Positions 9,078-18,275 of a stretch of DNA of 43,772 nucleotides are shown here, piece by piece. Numbering within the stretch: the stretch's first letter is position 1; each line of letters starts with the position of its first letter. The stretch covers positions 7,259,001-7,302,772 of the forward strand of contig NZ_KK037166.1 of assembly GCF_000568255.1 (NCBI RefSeq), given 5' to 3'. Both the position numbers and the translations under genes were made by a program. Origin of the DNA: Kutzneria sp. 744 (GTDB lineage Bacteria > Actinomycetota > Actinomycetes > Mycobacteriales > Pseudonocardiaceae). Below the pieces are notes generated by a model that saw only the letters and a list, made by a program, of their open reading frames with translations, searched no databases and had not been told where the DNA came from.

Positions 9078-10870
9078 GGTGCCTCCCCGCCTTCAGTCTC
9101 CGGCACAAGCTGGAACCAGTAGAAGCCGTGCCCCGGCAGTGTCAGCAGGTACGGCAGGTCGCCGATCGGCGGGAAGCGCACGCCGCCGGTCATCTCCACC
9201 GGCACGAGGTCCCGGTACTCGGACAGGTCCAGCTCGACCGGCTGCGGGAACCGGGACAGGTTGTTGACGCACAGCAGCACGTCGTCGTTCCATCGCCGCA
9301 GGTAGGACAGCATGCTCGGGTTGGACGAGCCCAGCTCGGTGAACGCGCCGAAGCCGAACGCCTTGTGCGCGGTGCGCACCTCCAGCATGCGGCGGGTCCA
9401 GTTCAGCAGCGAGGACGTGTTGTTGATCTGCGCCTCGACGTTGATGCCCTGGTAGCCGTAGGTGGCGTCGGCGATCACCGGCAGGTAGATCCGGTTCGGA
9501 TCGCAGCGGGAGAAGCCGGCGTTGCGGTCCGGCGTCCACTGCATGGGCGTGCGGACGGCGTCGCGGTCGCCCAGCCAGATGTTGTCGCCCATGCCGATCT
9601 CGTCACCGTAGTACAGAACGGGCGAGCCGGGCAGCGACAGCAGCATCGCGGTGAACAGCTCCTGCTGGTTTCGGTCGTTGTCCAGCAGCGGGGCCAGCCG
9701 GCGGCGGATGCCGATGTTGGCCTTCATCCGCGGGTCCTTGGCGTACTCCGCGTACATGTAGTCGCGTTCCTCGTCGGTGACCATCTCCAGCGTCAACTCG
9801 TCGTGGTTGCGCAGGAAGATGCCCCACTGGGCGCCCGACGGGATCTCCGGCGTCTGCTCCAGGATCTCCGAGATCGGGAACCGCGACTCCCGCCGCACCG
9901 CCATGAACAGGCGCGGCATGAGCGGGAAGTGGAAGGCCATGTGGCACTCGTCGCCGCCCGCGTCGGCGTCGCCGAAGTACTCCACCACGTCGGCCGGCCA
10001 CTGGTTGGCCTCGGCCAGCAGCACCCGGCCCGGGTACTCCACGTCGACCACCTTGCGGCAGCGGCGCAGAAACTCGTGCGTGCGCGGCAGGTTCTCGCAG
10101 TTGGTGCCCTCCTCCTCGAAGAGGTAGGGCACGGCGTCCAGGCGGAAGCCGTCGATGCCGAGGTCCAGCCAGAACCTCAGGACATCGATCATCGCCTCCT
10201 GGACCTCGAGGTTCTCGTAGTTCAGGTCCGGCTGGTGGCTGAAGAATCGGTGCCAGTAGAACTGCCCGCGCACCGGGTCGAAGGTCCAGTTGGACGTCTC
10301 GGTGTCGACGAAGATGATGCGCGCGTCGGCGTAGCGCTGGTCGTCGTCGCTCCACACGTAGAAGTCGCCGTACGGGCCTTGCGGGTCGGTGCGGGAGGCC
10401 TGGAACCAGGCGTGCGCGTCCGAGGTGTGGTTGAGCACCAGGTCGGTGATCACCCGGATGCCCCGGCGGTGGGCCTGGTCCAGCAGGTAGACGAAGTCGT
10501 CGACGGTGCCGAACTCGGGCAGGACCTGCCGGAAGTCGCTGATGTCGTAGCCGCCGTCGCGCAGCGGGGACGCGTAGAACGGCGGCAGCCACAGGCAGTC
10601 GACGCCCAGCCATTCCAGGTAGTCCAGCTTCTCGGCCAGCCCGCGCAGGTCGCCGGTGCCGTCGCCGTTGGAGTCGGCGAACGCCCGCACCAGCACCTCG
10701 TAGAAGACGGCGCTCTTGTACCACTCGGGCTCGCGCGGAGCCTGTCTTGCCGTGCCGAAGTCGTCGCTGCTCGGCTCAACGAGGTGGCCGTCCTCGGTGA
10801 ACTCCGTCCCCGGGATCTCTGTCCCAAGCTGGGGAGCGTCGGGCATCAGTCGCCACCACCCCTCGTCCAT
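9074..10870 (-). CDS. treS: Trehalose synthase (maltose alpha-D-glucosyltransferase)
   Basis: 598 residues, the stand-alone form of TreS that interconverts trehalose and maltose. GH13 motifs are clear: [35 protein letters not shown], nucleophile Asp in [18 protein letters not shown], acid Glu in [13 protein letters not shown], and the transition-state Asp in [12 protein letters not shown]. There is no fused maltokinase domain; Mak is encoded immediately after with a 4-base overlap. The ATG at 10870 gives the longest product; a second ATG at 10846 is possible, as neither has a strong ribosome site. The gap from the glgE stop is 64 bases, so internal promoter activity cannot be excluded. Confidence 0.95.
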   Translation of the reverse strand: MDEGWWRLMPDAPQLGTEIPGTEFTEDGHLVEPSSDDFGTARQAPREPEWYKSAVFYEVLVRAFADSNGDGTGDLRGLAEKLDYLEWLGVDCLWLPPFYASPLRDGGYDISDFRQVLPEFGTVDDFVYLLDQAHRRGIRVITDLVLNHTSDAHAWFQASRTDPQGPYGDFYVWSDDDQRYADARIIFVDTETSNWTFDPVRGQFYWHRFFSHQPDLNYENLEVQEAMIDVLRFWLDLGIDGFRLDAVPYLFEEEGTNCENLPRTHEFLRRCRKVVDVEYPGRVLLAEANQWPADVVEYFGDADAGGDECHMAFHFPLMPRLFMAVRRESRFPISEILEQTPEIPSGAQWGIFLRNHDELTLEMVTDEERDYMYAEYAKDPRMKANIGIRRRLAPLLDNDRNQQELFTAMLLSLPGSPVLYYGDEIGMGDNIWLGDRDAVRTPMQWTPDRNAGFSRCDPNRIYLPVIADATYGYQGINVEAQINNTSSLLNWTRRMLEVRTAHKAFGFGAFTELGSSNPSMLSYLRRWNDDVLLCVNNLSRFPQPVELDLSEYRDLVPVEMTGGVRFPPIGDLPYLLTLPGHGFYWFQLVPETEGGEAP

Positions 10871-10934
10871 GGTCGGCTAGCCCCGCCACCGGGGACTACC
10901 CGAGGCGGAGCCGCGATATTCGTGCTGATCAGGT

Positions 10935-12905
10935 TTACTTGCGAGAAATACTGATGACGTGCGCGACGGCACGCCAGGGTTCGAGCCGGACGAAGTTGGC
11001 CTGACCCCAGTCCCAGGTGTCACCCGTGACCTCGTCGTGAGCGGTGACCCGCTCGTGCCAGTCGAATCCCAGCTCGGGAAGATCCAACCAGAGTGTGCCC
11101 TGTTGGGCGTAGTTCGGGTCGAGGGTGACCACCACCAGCACCGTGTCGCCGGTGGTCGGGTCCGTCTTGCTGAAGGCGATCAGCGCGTCGTTGTCGACGT
11201 GGTGGAAGTGCAGAGTGCGCAGCTGGTGCAGCGCGGGGTGGTTGCGGCGGACCTGGTTGAGCTTGGTCAGCCACGGCTGCAGCGACCGGCCGTCCAGCAG
11301 CGCGGTGTGGTAGTCACGGGGCCGCAGCTGGTACTTCTCGGAGTCCAGGTACTCCTCGGAGCCCTGCCGCACCGGCTCGTGCTCGAACAGCTCGTAGCCG
11401 GAGTAGACGCCCCAGGTCGGGGACATCGTCGCGGCCAGCGCGGCCCGGATGGCGAACATCGACGGGCCGCCGTGCTGCAGCGACTCGTGCAGGATGTCCG
11501 GCGTGTTGACGAACAGGTTGGGCCGGCCCTCGTCGGCGTGCGCCAGCCAGTCGACCATGAAGTCGATCAGCTCCTGCTTGCCGGTGCGCCAGGTGAAGTA
11601 GGTGTAGGACTGGGTGAAGCCGAGCTTGGCCAGGCCGTACTGGCGGGCCGGGCGGGTGAACGCCTCGGCCAGGAACAGCACGTCCGGGTAGCGCCGCTTG
11701 ACCTCCCAGATCAGCCAGTGCCAGAAGTCCGGCGGCTTGGTGTGCGGGTTGTCCACCCGGAAGATGCGCACGCCCTGCTCGATCCAGTGCGTGATGACCC
11801 GGTTGACCTCGGCGTACAGGCTGCGCGGCTCGTTGTCGAAGTTGAGCGGGTAGATGTCCTGGTACTTCTTGGGCGGGTTCTCCGCGTAGGCGATCGTGCC
11901 GTCGGGCAGCGTGGTGAACCACTCGGGGTGCTCCTGCACCCAGGGGTGGTCCGGGGCGCACTGGAGCGCGAAGTCCAGCGCCACCTCCATGCCCAGCTCG
12001 TCGGCCCGGTGCACGAAGCCCTTGAAGTCGGCCAGCGTGCCCAGCTCGGGGGCGACCGCGTCGTGGCCGCCGTCGCGCGAGCCGATGGCCCACGGCGAGC
12101 CCACGTCCTCGGGGCCCGCGTTGAGAGTGTTGTTGGGGCCCTTGCGGTTGACGTGGCCGATCGGGTGGATCGGCGGCAGGTAGACCACGTCGAAGCCCAT
12201 CTCCGCGACCCGGTCCAGCTCGCGGGTGGCGGTGACGAACGTGCCGTGCACGGGCTTGCCGGTCTCGTCCCAGCCGCCGGTCGAGCGGGGGAAGAACTCG
12301 TACCAGGAGCCGTAGAGGGCGCGGGGGCGGTCCACCCACATCTTCTGGACCTTGCCCCGTGTGAGCAGTTCTCGCACCGGGTACTCGTGCATGATCTTGT
12401 CGACGTGCTCGGACAGCGCGGCGCCGACCCGGTCCGGCAACGGCCGTTCACCGTCGCGCAACCCGGCGGCCACCGCGAGCAGCAAGTCCTTGTCGTTGCG
12501 TCGATCCGGGCGCTTGCCCACCCGTTCCACCAGGCGCGCGCCGAGTTCCAGGTCGTTGGCCAGCTCCGCGGAACCCTGGCCCGCCGCCAGTTTTTTCTCC
12601 ACCGCCGAGCGCCAGGTCGCCCACGGGTCGCTCCAGGCGTCGATGCGGAACGTCCACGCGCCCTCGGCGTCGGGCACCACCGTGGCGACGAAGCGGTCCA
12701 GGCCGATGCCGTGCTCGACCATTCGTGTCTGCCGGGCCACCTTGTCGTTCGGGCCCTTCCACGTCACCGTCGCGGCGACCGCGTCGTGGCCCTCCCGCCA
12801 CACCGTCGCGCCGACCGGGATGTGTTCTCCCACAACGGCTTTCGCGGCGTATCGGCCACAACTGACCACCGGGGTGATGTCGTCGATGCCCAAACGTCCA
12901 CTCAT
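10935..12905 (-). CDS. glgE: Alpha-1,4-glucan:maltose-1-phosphate maltosyltransferase
   Basis: 656 residues, GH13_3 family, the chain-extending enzyme of the GlgE pathway: it moves maltosyl units from maltose-1-phosphate onto alpha-1,4-glucan. Diagnostic segments: the N-terminal beta domain starting [50 protein letters not shown], nucleophile Asp in [17 protein letters not shown], acid Glu in [13 protein letters not shown], and a late [10 protein letters not shown]. First gene of the minus-strand operon glgE-treS-mak-glgB. Its promoter should lie in the gap 12906-13070, before the inverted repeats and divergent glgP. Confidence 0.97.
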   Translation of the reverse strand: MSGRLGIDDITPVVSCGRYAAKAVVGEHIPVGATVWREGHDAVAATVTWKGPNDKVARQTRMVEHGIGLDRFVATVVPDAEGAWTFRIDAWSDPWATWRSAVEKKLAAGQGSAELANDLELGARLVERVGKRPDRRNDKDLLLAVAAGLRDGERPLPDRVGAALSEHVDKIMHEYPVRELLTRGKVQKMWVDRPRALYGSWYEFFPRSTGGWDETGKPVHGTFVTATRELDRVAEMGFDVVYLPPIHPIGHVNRKGPNNTLNAGPEDVGSPWAIGSRDGGHDAVAPELGTLADFKGFVHRADELGMEVALDFALQCAPDHPWVQEHPEWFTTLPDGTIAYAENPPKKYQDIYPLNFDNEPRSLYAEVNRVITHWIEQGVRIFRVDNPHTKPPDFWHWLIWEVKRRYPDVLFLAEAFTRPARQYGLAKLGFTQSYTYFTWRTGKQELIDFMVDWLAHADEGRPNLFVNTPDILHESLQHGGPSMFAIRAALAATMSPTWGVYSGYELFEHEPVRQGSEEYLDSEKYQLRPRDYHTALLDGRSLQPWLTKLNQVRRNHPALHQLRTLHFHHVDNDALIAFSKTDPTTGDTVLVVVTLDPNYAQQGTLWLDLPELGFDWHERVTAHDEVTGDTWDWGQANFVRLEPWRAVAHVISISRK

Positions 12906-13090
12906 CGCCCACGCCCCTAGCTCGCCCGCCGCCCGCCCATAGTGTGCCTTGGACGGCCTGGTTCCAAACCACCGGGTTCGTTCGTGACCATCGGCCGTGA
13001 CTCAGGCCGTGACCCGGTGTCCGAAGGCTAGCGTCCGAGCGGATCATCAGCCACCGCTGGGAGAATGCTCCGTTATTTTTGCTGTGTTAC

Positions 13091-13277
13091 TTGGCGCCGC
13101 CTTCGGCGTCGCGGCTCGGCCCCTCGTGACCCCTGCCTCGCCCTTGCCGGATTTCGCCCGCCGCATCGGCTCGGGTGGGTGGGCGCGTTGGGTGGCGGCG
13201 GGCGAAATCCGGCAACCGGGCGAAGCAGGGGCGGGGCCGAGCACTCTGCTGCGTTGGCGGTCAGGCGCTGTCCTACC
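13091..13277 (+). repeat. Palindromic intergenic repeat, copy 1
   Basis: Runs from TTGGCGCCGCCTTCGGCGTC to a CCTACC. The core 13114-13242 is itself an imperfect palindrome of ~48-base arms: GCTCGGCCCC with CCCTGCCTCGCCC and GGATTTCGCCC on the left, mirrored by GGGCGAAATCC, CGAAGCAGGGGC and GGGGCCGAGC on the right. The same sequence occurs inverted at 13526-13716. It looks like a MITE/REP-like non-autonomous element; no transposase is present. The stretch 12906-13090 holds the glgE upstream region and nothing else I recognise. Confidence 0.75.
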
Positions 13278-13320
13278 GGCCGGTAAGGGGGCGGCCTCGT
13301 CCTTCGATCCTCAATGGACA

Positions 13321-13525
13321 GATACAGCCACTTCTCCGACCGGTTGATCAGCACTGGACCGACACCTCGGCCGAAGCGATCAATGCCGCCGGCGGCACCG
13401 CCGATGATCGGGTCGTCGTCTGGCACGCCGGCAGTTACCAAGGTGCTGCCGCCGGCGCCGAGCCGGGCCGCAACTGGAGCGGCAACGGCCCCCTCGACCA
13501 CCCCATCACCTGGACCTGCCGCTGA
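13321..13525 (+). pseudogene. Possible gene remnant between the two inverted repeats
   Basis: Between the repeat copies, one frame gives a protein-like ending: DQHWTDTSAEAINAAGG, then RVVVWHAGSYQG and DHPITWTCR before a TGA at 13523-13525. It has no credible start of its own and the upstream part of the frame reads through repeat DNA, so it is at best the C-terminal end of a broken gene, perhaps for a secreted protein. I do not recognise the family. Other frames here are low-complexity. Confidence 0.3.
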
Positions 13526-13716
13526 GGTAGGTCTGCCTGCCCCTCCAACCCCACAGAGCGCTCGGCCCCGCCCCTGCTTCGCCCGGTTGCTGGATTTTTT
13601 GAGGTCCGCCACCCAACTCGCCCCACCACCCGAGCCGCTGCGGGCCTCGAAAAATCCAGCAAGGGCGAGGCAGGGGCTTAATGGGGGCCGAGCCGCGACG
13701 CCGAAGGCGGCGCCAA
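13526..13716 (-). repeat. Palindromic intergenic repeat, copy 2 (inverted)
   Basis: Inverted, diverged copy of the element at 13091-13277; by eye roughly three quarters of the aligned bases agree, including both ends. The inner palindrome here uses GGATTTTTTGAGG / CCTCGAAAAATCC in place of the GGATTTCGCCC arms of copy 1, a compensated change on both arms that keeps pairing. Core 13560-13692. The remaining 77 bases to glgP (13717-13793) hold a short hairpin CTGCAAAG/TTTTGCAG and the glgP leader. Confidence 0.75.
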
Positions 13717-13793
13717 ACAAGCACTGCAAAGTTTTGCAGAACCCGGGGTGAAAGTTGCAGTAGCCGCGGGGGGCGGTTATAGGGTCGCCCACC

Positions 13794-16292
13794 GTGAGAG
13801 CACTCCGCCGGTTCACCGTCCGCGCCAGTCTGCCCGAGCCGCTCGCCGCGCTCGGCCGGCTGGCGACCAACCTGCGCTGGACGTGGCACCCGCCGACGCA
13901 GGAGCTGTTCGCCGCGGTCGACCCGCAGGCGTGGGAGAAGGCCGGCAACGACCCGCTGGCCCTGCTGCGCGACATCCCGGCGGCCCATCTGGAGCGGCTG
14001 GCCGCGGACCAGGACTTCCTGGCCAGGGTGCGGGTCACGGCCGACGACCTGGACCATTACCTGACGGCCCCGCGCTGGTACCAGACCCGGGGCGAGCAGG
14101 CGGAGCTGCCGGCGACGATCGGCTACTTCTCGATGGAGTTCGGTGTCACCGAGGCGCTGCCGAACTACTCGGGCGGCCTGGGCGTGCTGGCCGGCGACCA
14201 TCTGAAGGCGGCGTCGGATCTGGGCGTGCCGCTGATCGGCGTGGGCCTGCTGTACCGCTCGGGCTACTTCCGCCAGTCGCTGTCGCTGGACGGCTGGCAG
14301 GAGGAGCACTACCCGGTGCTCGACCCCCGCGGCCTGCCGCTGGAGCTCATCACGGACGCGGCCGGCACGCCGGTCCAGGTGCACGTGAGCGTGCCCGGCA
14401 ACCGCACCCTGCACGCCCGGATCTGGCGGGCGCAGGTGGGCCGGGTGCCGCTGCTGCTGCTCGACTCCAACGTGGACGAGAACGACGAGGACCTGCGCAG
14501 CGTCACCGACCGGCTCTACGGCGGCGACCAGGACCACCGCATCCGCCAGGAGATCCTGGCCGGCGTGGGCGGCGTGCGGGCGGTGCGCGTGTACTGCGAG
14601 CTGACGGGCACGCCGCAGCCGGAGGTGTTCCACACCAACGAGGGCCACGCCGGCTTCCTCGGCCTGGAGCGCATCCGTGAGCTGGTGACGGGCCAGGGCC
14701 TGGAGTTCGACCAGGCGTTGGCGGCGATCCGCGCCGGCACGGTGTTCACCACGCACACCCCGGTCCCGGCCGGCATCGACCGCTTCCCGGTGGACCTGGT
14801 GCAGCACTACTTCGGCGGCGACCGGCTGCTGCCGGGCGTGCCGATCGAGCGGGTGCTGGCGCTGGGCGCGGAGGAGAACCCGGGCCTGTTCAACATGGCT
14901 CACATGGGCCTGCGGCTGGCCCAGCGGGCCAACGGCGTGTCGCGGCTGCACGGCGAGGTCAGCCGGGGCATGTTCGGGCCGCTGTGGCAGGGCTTCGACG
15001 CCAACGAGGTGCCGATCGGCTCGGTCACCAACGGCGTGCACGGCCACACCTGGGCCGCCCCGGAGATGACCAAGCTGGAGCCGGAGCAGCTGACCGACTC
15101 CGTGCTGTGGGAGCTGCGCTGCGGTTTGCGCAAGAAGCTGGTGGACGAGGTGCGCCGCCGCGTGCACGCGTCGTGGCTGCAGCGCGGGGCCTCGGCCCTG
15201 GAGCTGGGCTGGACCGACTCGGTGTTCGACCCGGACGTGCTGACGGTGGGCTTCGCCCGCCGCGTGCCGACGTACAAGCGGCTGACCCTGATGCTGCGCG
15301 ACCCGGAGCGGCTGCGGACCCTGCTGCTGCACCCGGACCGCCCGGTGCAGCTGGTGGTGGCCGGCAAGTCGCACCCGGCCGACGACGGCGGCAAGGCCCT
15401 GATCCAGCAGATCGTCAAGTTCGCCGACGAGGCGGGCGTGCGGCACCGCATCGTGTTCCTGCCGGACTACGACATGTCGATGGCCCGCTACCTGTACTGG
15501 GGCTGCGATGTGTGGCTGAACAACCCGATGCGGCCGCTGGAGGCCTGCGGCACCTCGGGCATGAAGGCGGCCCTGAACGGCGGCCTGAACCTGTCCATCC
15601 GCGACGGCTGGTGGGACGAGTTCTACGACGGCAAGAACGGGTGGGCCATTCCCACCGCCGACGGCGTGCCCGACCCGAACCGCCGCGACGACCTGGAGGC
15701 GGCGGCACTGTACGAGCTGCTCCAGGCCCAGGTCGCGCCGCTGTTCTACGACCGCGGCGAGGACGGCGTGCCGACGCGCTGGATGTCCCTGGTGCGGCAC
15801 ACGCTGACCGAGATGGGCCCGCAGCTGCAGGCCGAGCGCATGGTCAAGGAGTACGTGGAGACCTACTACGCCCCGGCCGGCTCGTCGGCCACGGCGGTGC
15901 GCGCGGGGTCCTTCCAGGGCGCGAAGGAGCTGGCCGTGTACAAGGCGCGGATCCGCTCCGCGTGGAACCGCGTGCAGGTGACGTACACGGACCTCTCGGT
16001 CAACGGCTCGCACGCCCCGGTGGTCGGGCAGCCGGTGACGGTCCGGGCCCGGGTCGACCTGAACGGCCTGTCGCCGTCGGACGTGGAGGTCCAGGCGGTC
16101 ATCGGCCGTGTCGCCGATTCGGGTGAACTCTCCGATGTGGCCACGGCGACCATGAGCCCCGGCGCCGACGGCGCCTACCGGGCCGAGCTGGCCCTGCCCC
16201 ACGTCGGCTCGGTCGGCTACACGGTCCGGGTCCTCCCGCACCATGAACTCCTGGCCACCCCGGCGGAGCTAGGCCGAGTAATCCTCGCCTAA
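13794..16292 (+). CDS. glgP: Alpha-glucan phosphorylase
   Basis: 832 residues from GTG 13794. It is the short 'MalP/DUF3417' type of GT35 phosphorylase common in actinobacteria, releasing glucose-1-phosphate from alpha-1,4-glucan ends. Motifs: an N-terminal LRWTWHPPTQELF region, YFSMEFGVTEALPNYSGGLG with DHLKAASDLG, TTHTPVPAGID, SVTNGVHGHTW, the YKRLTL segment, and the pyridoxal-phosphate lysine in CGTSGMKAALNGG followed by DGWWDE. It diverges from glgE across the repeat-filled gap, so synthesis and breakdown of the same polymer are encoded back to back. The ribosome site is weak. Confidence 0.96.
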   Translation: MRALRRFTVRASLPEPLAALGRLATNLRWTWHPPTQELFAAVDPQAWEKAGNDPLALLRDIPAAHLERLAADQDFLARVRVTADDLDHYLTAPRWYQTRGEQAELPATIGYFSMEFGVTEALPNYSGGLGVLAGDHLKAASDLGVPLIGVGLLYRSGYFRQSLSLDGWQEEHYPVLDPRGLPLELITDAAGTPVQVHVSVPGNRTLHARIWRAQVGRVPLLLLDSNVDENDEDLRSVTDRLYGGDQDHRIRQEILAGVGGVRAVRVYCELTGTPQPEVFHTNEGHAGFLGLERIRELVTGQGLEFDQALAAIRAGTVFTTHTPVPAGIDRFPVDLVQHYFGGDRLLPGVPIERVLALGAEENPGLFNMAHMGLRLAQRANGVSRLHGEVSRGMFGPLWQGFDANEVPIGSVTNGVHGHTWAAPEMTKLEPEQLTDSVLWELRCGLRKKLVDEVRRRVHASWLQRGASALELGWTDSVFDPDVLTVGFARRVPTYKRLTLMLRDPERLRTLLLHPDRPVQLVVAGKSHPADDGGKALIQQIVKFADEAGVRHRIVFLPDYDMSMARYLYWGCDVWLNNPMRPLEACGTSGMKAALNGGLNLSIRDGWWDEFYDGKNGWAIPTADGVPDPNRRDDLEAAALYELLQAQVAPLFYDRGEDGVPTRWMSLVRHTLTEMGPQLQAERMVKEYVETYYAPAGSSATAVRAGSFQGAKELAVYKARIRSAWNRVQVTYTDLSVNGSHAPVVGQPVTVRARVDLNGLSPSDVEVQAVIGRVADSGELSDVATATMSPGADGAYRAELALPHVGSVGYTVRVLPHHELLATPAELGRVILA

Positions 16293-16305
16293 CCCCCTCT
16301 TTTTC

Positions 16306-16360
16306 CGCCACATGTGGACCACATTCGACTCCTGAAGTCGAACGTGGTCCACATGTGGCG
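16306..16360. terminator. Hairpin terminator after glgP
   Basis: Inverted repeat with 25-base arms (16306-16330 and 16336-16360), one mismatch, 5-base loop, preceded by CCCCCTCTTTTT. The arms begin CGCCACATGTGGACCACA. It lies 13 bases after the glgP stop. Confidence 0.85.
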
Positions 16361-16377
16361 TTTGCGGGTGCAAAACG

Positions 16378-16418
16378 GGGCAGGTTCCCTCGCTTCCCGG
16401 GGGCGAGGGAACCTGCCC
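16378..16418. terminator. Hairpin terminator for the ABC exporter operon
   Basis: Perfect 16-base arms GGGCAGGTTCCCTCGC (16378-16393) and its complement (16403-16418) with a 9-base loop. A second small hairpin (CCGGGAGCG/CGCTCCCGG, 16422-16443) follows. Both lie between the glgP terminator and the minus-strand permease end at 16455. Confidence 0.8.
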
Positions 16419-16454
16419 GCGCCGGGAGCGCCACCGCTCCCGGCCTGAGGCCGC

Positions 16455-17441
16455 TCAGCCTCGCTTGATGCTGAGCGGGTACACGTTCTGCTCCGCGCGG
16501 TCGGCCGCCTGCTCCGCGGACAGCGCCGCCAGCACGGCCAGGCCCTGGTACAGCGGCATGTGGTCGGTGGCGATGCAGGTCTCCGCGCACACCCGCACCG
16601 TCACGTGCACGGCCTCGCCCGGCGCGGCCGGCCGGGGGATGGGTGCGTTGGCGACCATCGCCGCCGTCACGGGACGGCCGGACCGGGTGTAGACGCGGGT
16701 CCGCACGTGGAAGGCGATCAGGCCGACGACCGCGCACGCCGCCCACCACACCGGCAGGGCGGCCATCTGCTCCCACGGCACCGACCGCGTGAACCCCGCC
16801 CCTACACCGGCCTGCATGGAGCCGTACATCGGCAGGAAGCGCACGAGGTCGTTGTCGGAGCCGGTGTTGACCACCGGCGACTCCAGCCCGACGTCGATCA
16901 GGCTGATCATGATGATGGCGAACATGCCTTCCAGCTCGCCCTTGAGCAGCACGCCGAGCACGATGCCGATGCCGCCGTAGGTCACGGCCGCGGTGAACAT
17001 GCCCAGCGCGAACAGCCACGGCTGCTGGGGATGCCAGTAGACCCACACCATCGCCGTCGAGTACGCCGCGACCACCACCGAGCTGGCCGTCAGCGCGGTC
17101 ACCTTGGCCGCCAGCAGGTGCGGCCGCGGATAGCCGGCCGCCACCAGCCGCCGGTCGAACTGCCCCGAGCGGTAGGTGACGCTGAACATGAGGAAGCCGA
17201 CGATCAGGGTCACGGCGTTCAGGCCGCCGGAGATGAAGGTCAGGTGCTGCCCGTTGACGCTCAGCTCCTCGCCGGTGCCGCGGTAGCGGAACGGCAGCGG
17301 GCTCTCCGACATCATCAGGTCGATCAGCGTGATCCAGACCGGCACGAACACCGCGACCAGGATGATCGCCAAACGATTGCGGGCGTGCTCGATGAGCTCG
17401 AACCCGGTGGCCGTGCGGTAGAACTTGCGCCCGATGCTCAT
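16455..17441 (-). CDS. ABC-2 type transporter permease
   Basis: 328 residues with about six membrane segments, including LAIILVAVFVPVWITLIDLMM, NAVTLIVGFLMFSVTYRS, ALTASSVVVAAYSTAMVWVYW, a Gly-rich GMFTAAVTYGGIGIVLGVLL and WWAACAVVGLIAFHV. This is the layout of ABC-2 membrane subunits that export lipids, antibiotics or polysaccharides. An unusual ~65-residue soluble tail after the last segment contains VRVCAETC and ends NVYPLSIKRG. The start overlaps the ATPase stop by 4 bases (ATGA), so the pair is translated together. Export of the product of the divergent polyketide synthase is inferred from position only. Confidence 0.85.
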   Translation of the reverse strand: MSIGRKFYRTATGFELIEHARNRLAIILVAVFVPVWITLIDLMMSESPLPFRYRGTGEELSVNGQHLTFISGGLNAVTLIVGFLMFSVTYRSGQFDRRLVAAGYPRPHLLAAKVTALTASSVVVAAYSTAMVWVYWHPQQPWLFALGMFTAAVTYGGIGIVLGVLLKGELEGMFAIIMISLIDVGLESPVVNTGSDNDLVRFLPMYGSMQAGVGAGFTRSVPWEQMAALPVWWAACAVVGLIAFHVRTRVYTRSGRPVTAAMVANAPIPRPAAPGEAVHVTVRVCAETCIATDHMPLYQGLAVLAALSAEQAADRAEQNVYPLSIKRG

Positions 17442-18106
17442 CCCGCGTGCGCCTCCACCGGCATGGGCGTGACGACCCCGTTGGCCAGCCGGTAGCCGGT
17501 GTCGAGGCGGTCGATGTCGTGGCTGAGGTGGGAGATCACCAGCAGCGAGCGCCCGGTGTCCCGCAGCTCGCCGGCCAGCTCCCAGAAGTGCAGGTAGGTC
17601 TCCCAGTCGAAGCCCTGGTACGGCTCGTCCAGCAGCACCACCGACGGGTCGTGCATCAGCGCGATGACCAGGTTCAGCTTCTGCCGGGTGCCGCCGGACA
17701 GCGACCTGACCCGGCTGGCCCGGTACTGGGTGAAGTTCAGCCGCTCCACCAGCTCGTGCGCGCGGTGCAGATCCTCCAGTTGGTAGGCCCGCTGGAAGTA
17801 GCGCAGGTGCTGGGCCACGGTCAGCGAGTCGTTCAGCACGGTTCGTTGCGGGCAGTAACCGAGCCTACCTCGCGGTATGACCCATCCGTGGTCCGGTTTC
17901 AGTTCTCCGGCCAGAATTCGCAACAGAGTGGTCTTGCCGGCGCCGTTTTCGCCGACGATTCCGGCCAGCTCGCCACGCTCCAGTGTGAAGTCCACGCGGT
18001 CGAGCACCTGCCTGCGGCCGAACGCCTTGCGCACGTCGGCCACATAGAGCGTGGAGTTCTGCGATGACACGTCCACCACTGTCCGTCCGGGACCGGTTTC
18101 CCGCAA
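17438..18106 (-). CDS. ABC transporter ATP-binding protein (exporter)
   Basis: 222 residues. Walker A GENGAGKTTLLRI, Q-loop region GYCPQRTVL, signature LSGGTRQKLNL, Walker B VVLLDEPYQGFD and H-loop VISHLSHDID are all present, so it should be an active ATPase driving the permease encoded next. It is related to the drug- and lipid-export branch. ATG 18106 gives the longest frame; an in-frame GTG a few codons on is an alternative. The 169 bases to the PKS start form a divergent control region shared by transporter and synthase; I see no clear operator in it. Confidence 0.9.
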   Translation of the reverse strand: MRETGPGRTVVDVSSQNSTLYVADVRKAFGRRQVLDRVDFTLERGELAGIVGENGAGKTTLLRILAGELKPDHGWVIPRGRLGYCPQRTVLNDSLTVAQHLRYFQRAYQLEDLHRAHELVERLNFTQYRASRVRSLSGGTRQKLNLVIALMHDPSVVLLDEPYQGFDWETYLHFWELAGELRDTGRSLLVISHLSHDIDRLDTGYRLANGVVTPMPVEAHAG

Positions 18107-18275
18107 GTTGACCTGCGTCGACCGGTCCCCTGTCGGGTGATCTTGGCACGTTGCGGTTGTTGCGCCGTCAACCGCGCCTCATGCTGCATTGAACGGACAT
18201 CGCATGGCCGTCCGAATTGGTTTCGCTTTTTCCCCGACGGCCGGTCGTGCCAATTCCTGCGAGGGAGTGACCGGC

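Noticed and set aside
13506-16244. Long open frame of 912 codons antisense to glgP, and similar long antisense frames over glgB, treS and glgE
   Set aside because: Compositions are Arg/Ala/Gly/His/Val-rich artefacts of high GC at third positions of the real genes; no domains, and the sense genes have complete catalytic motifs.
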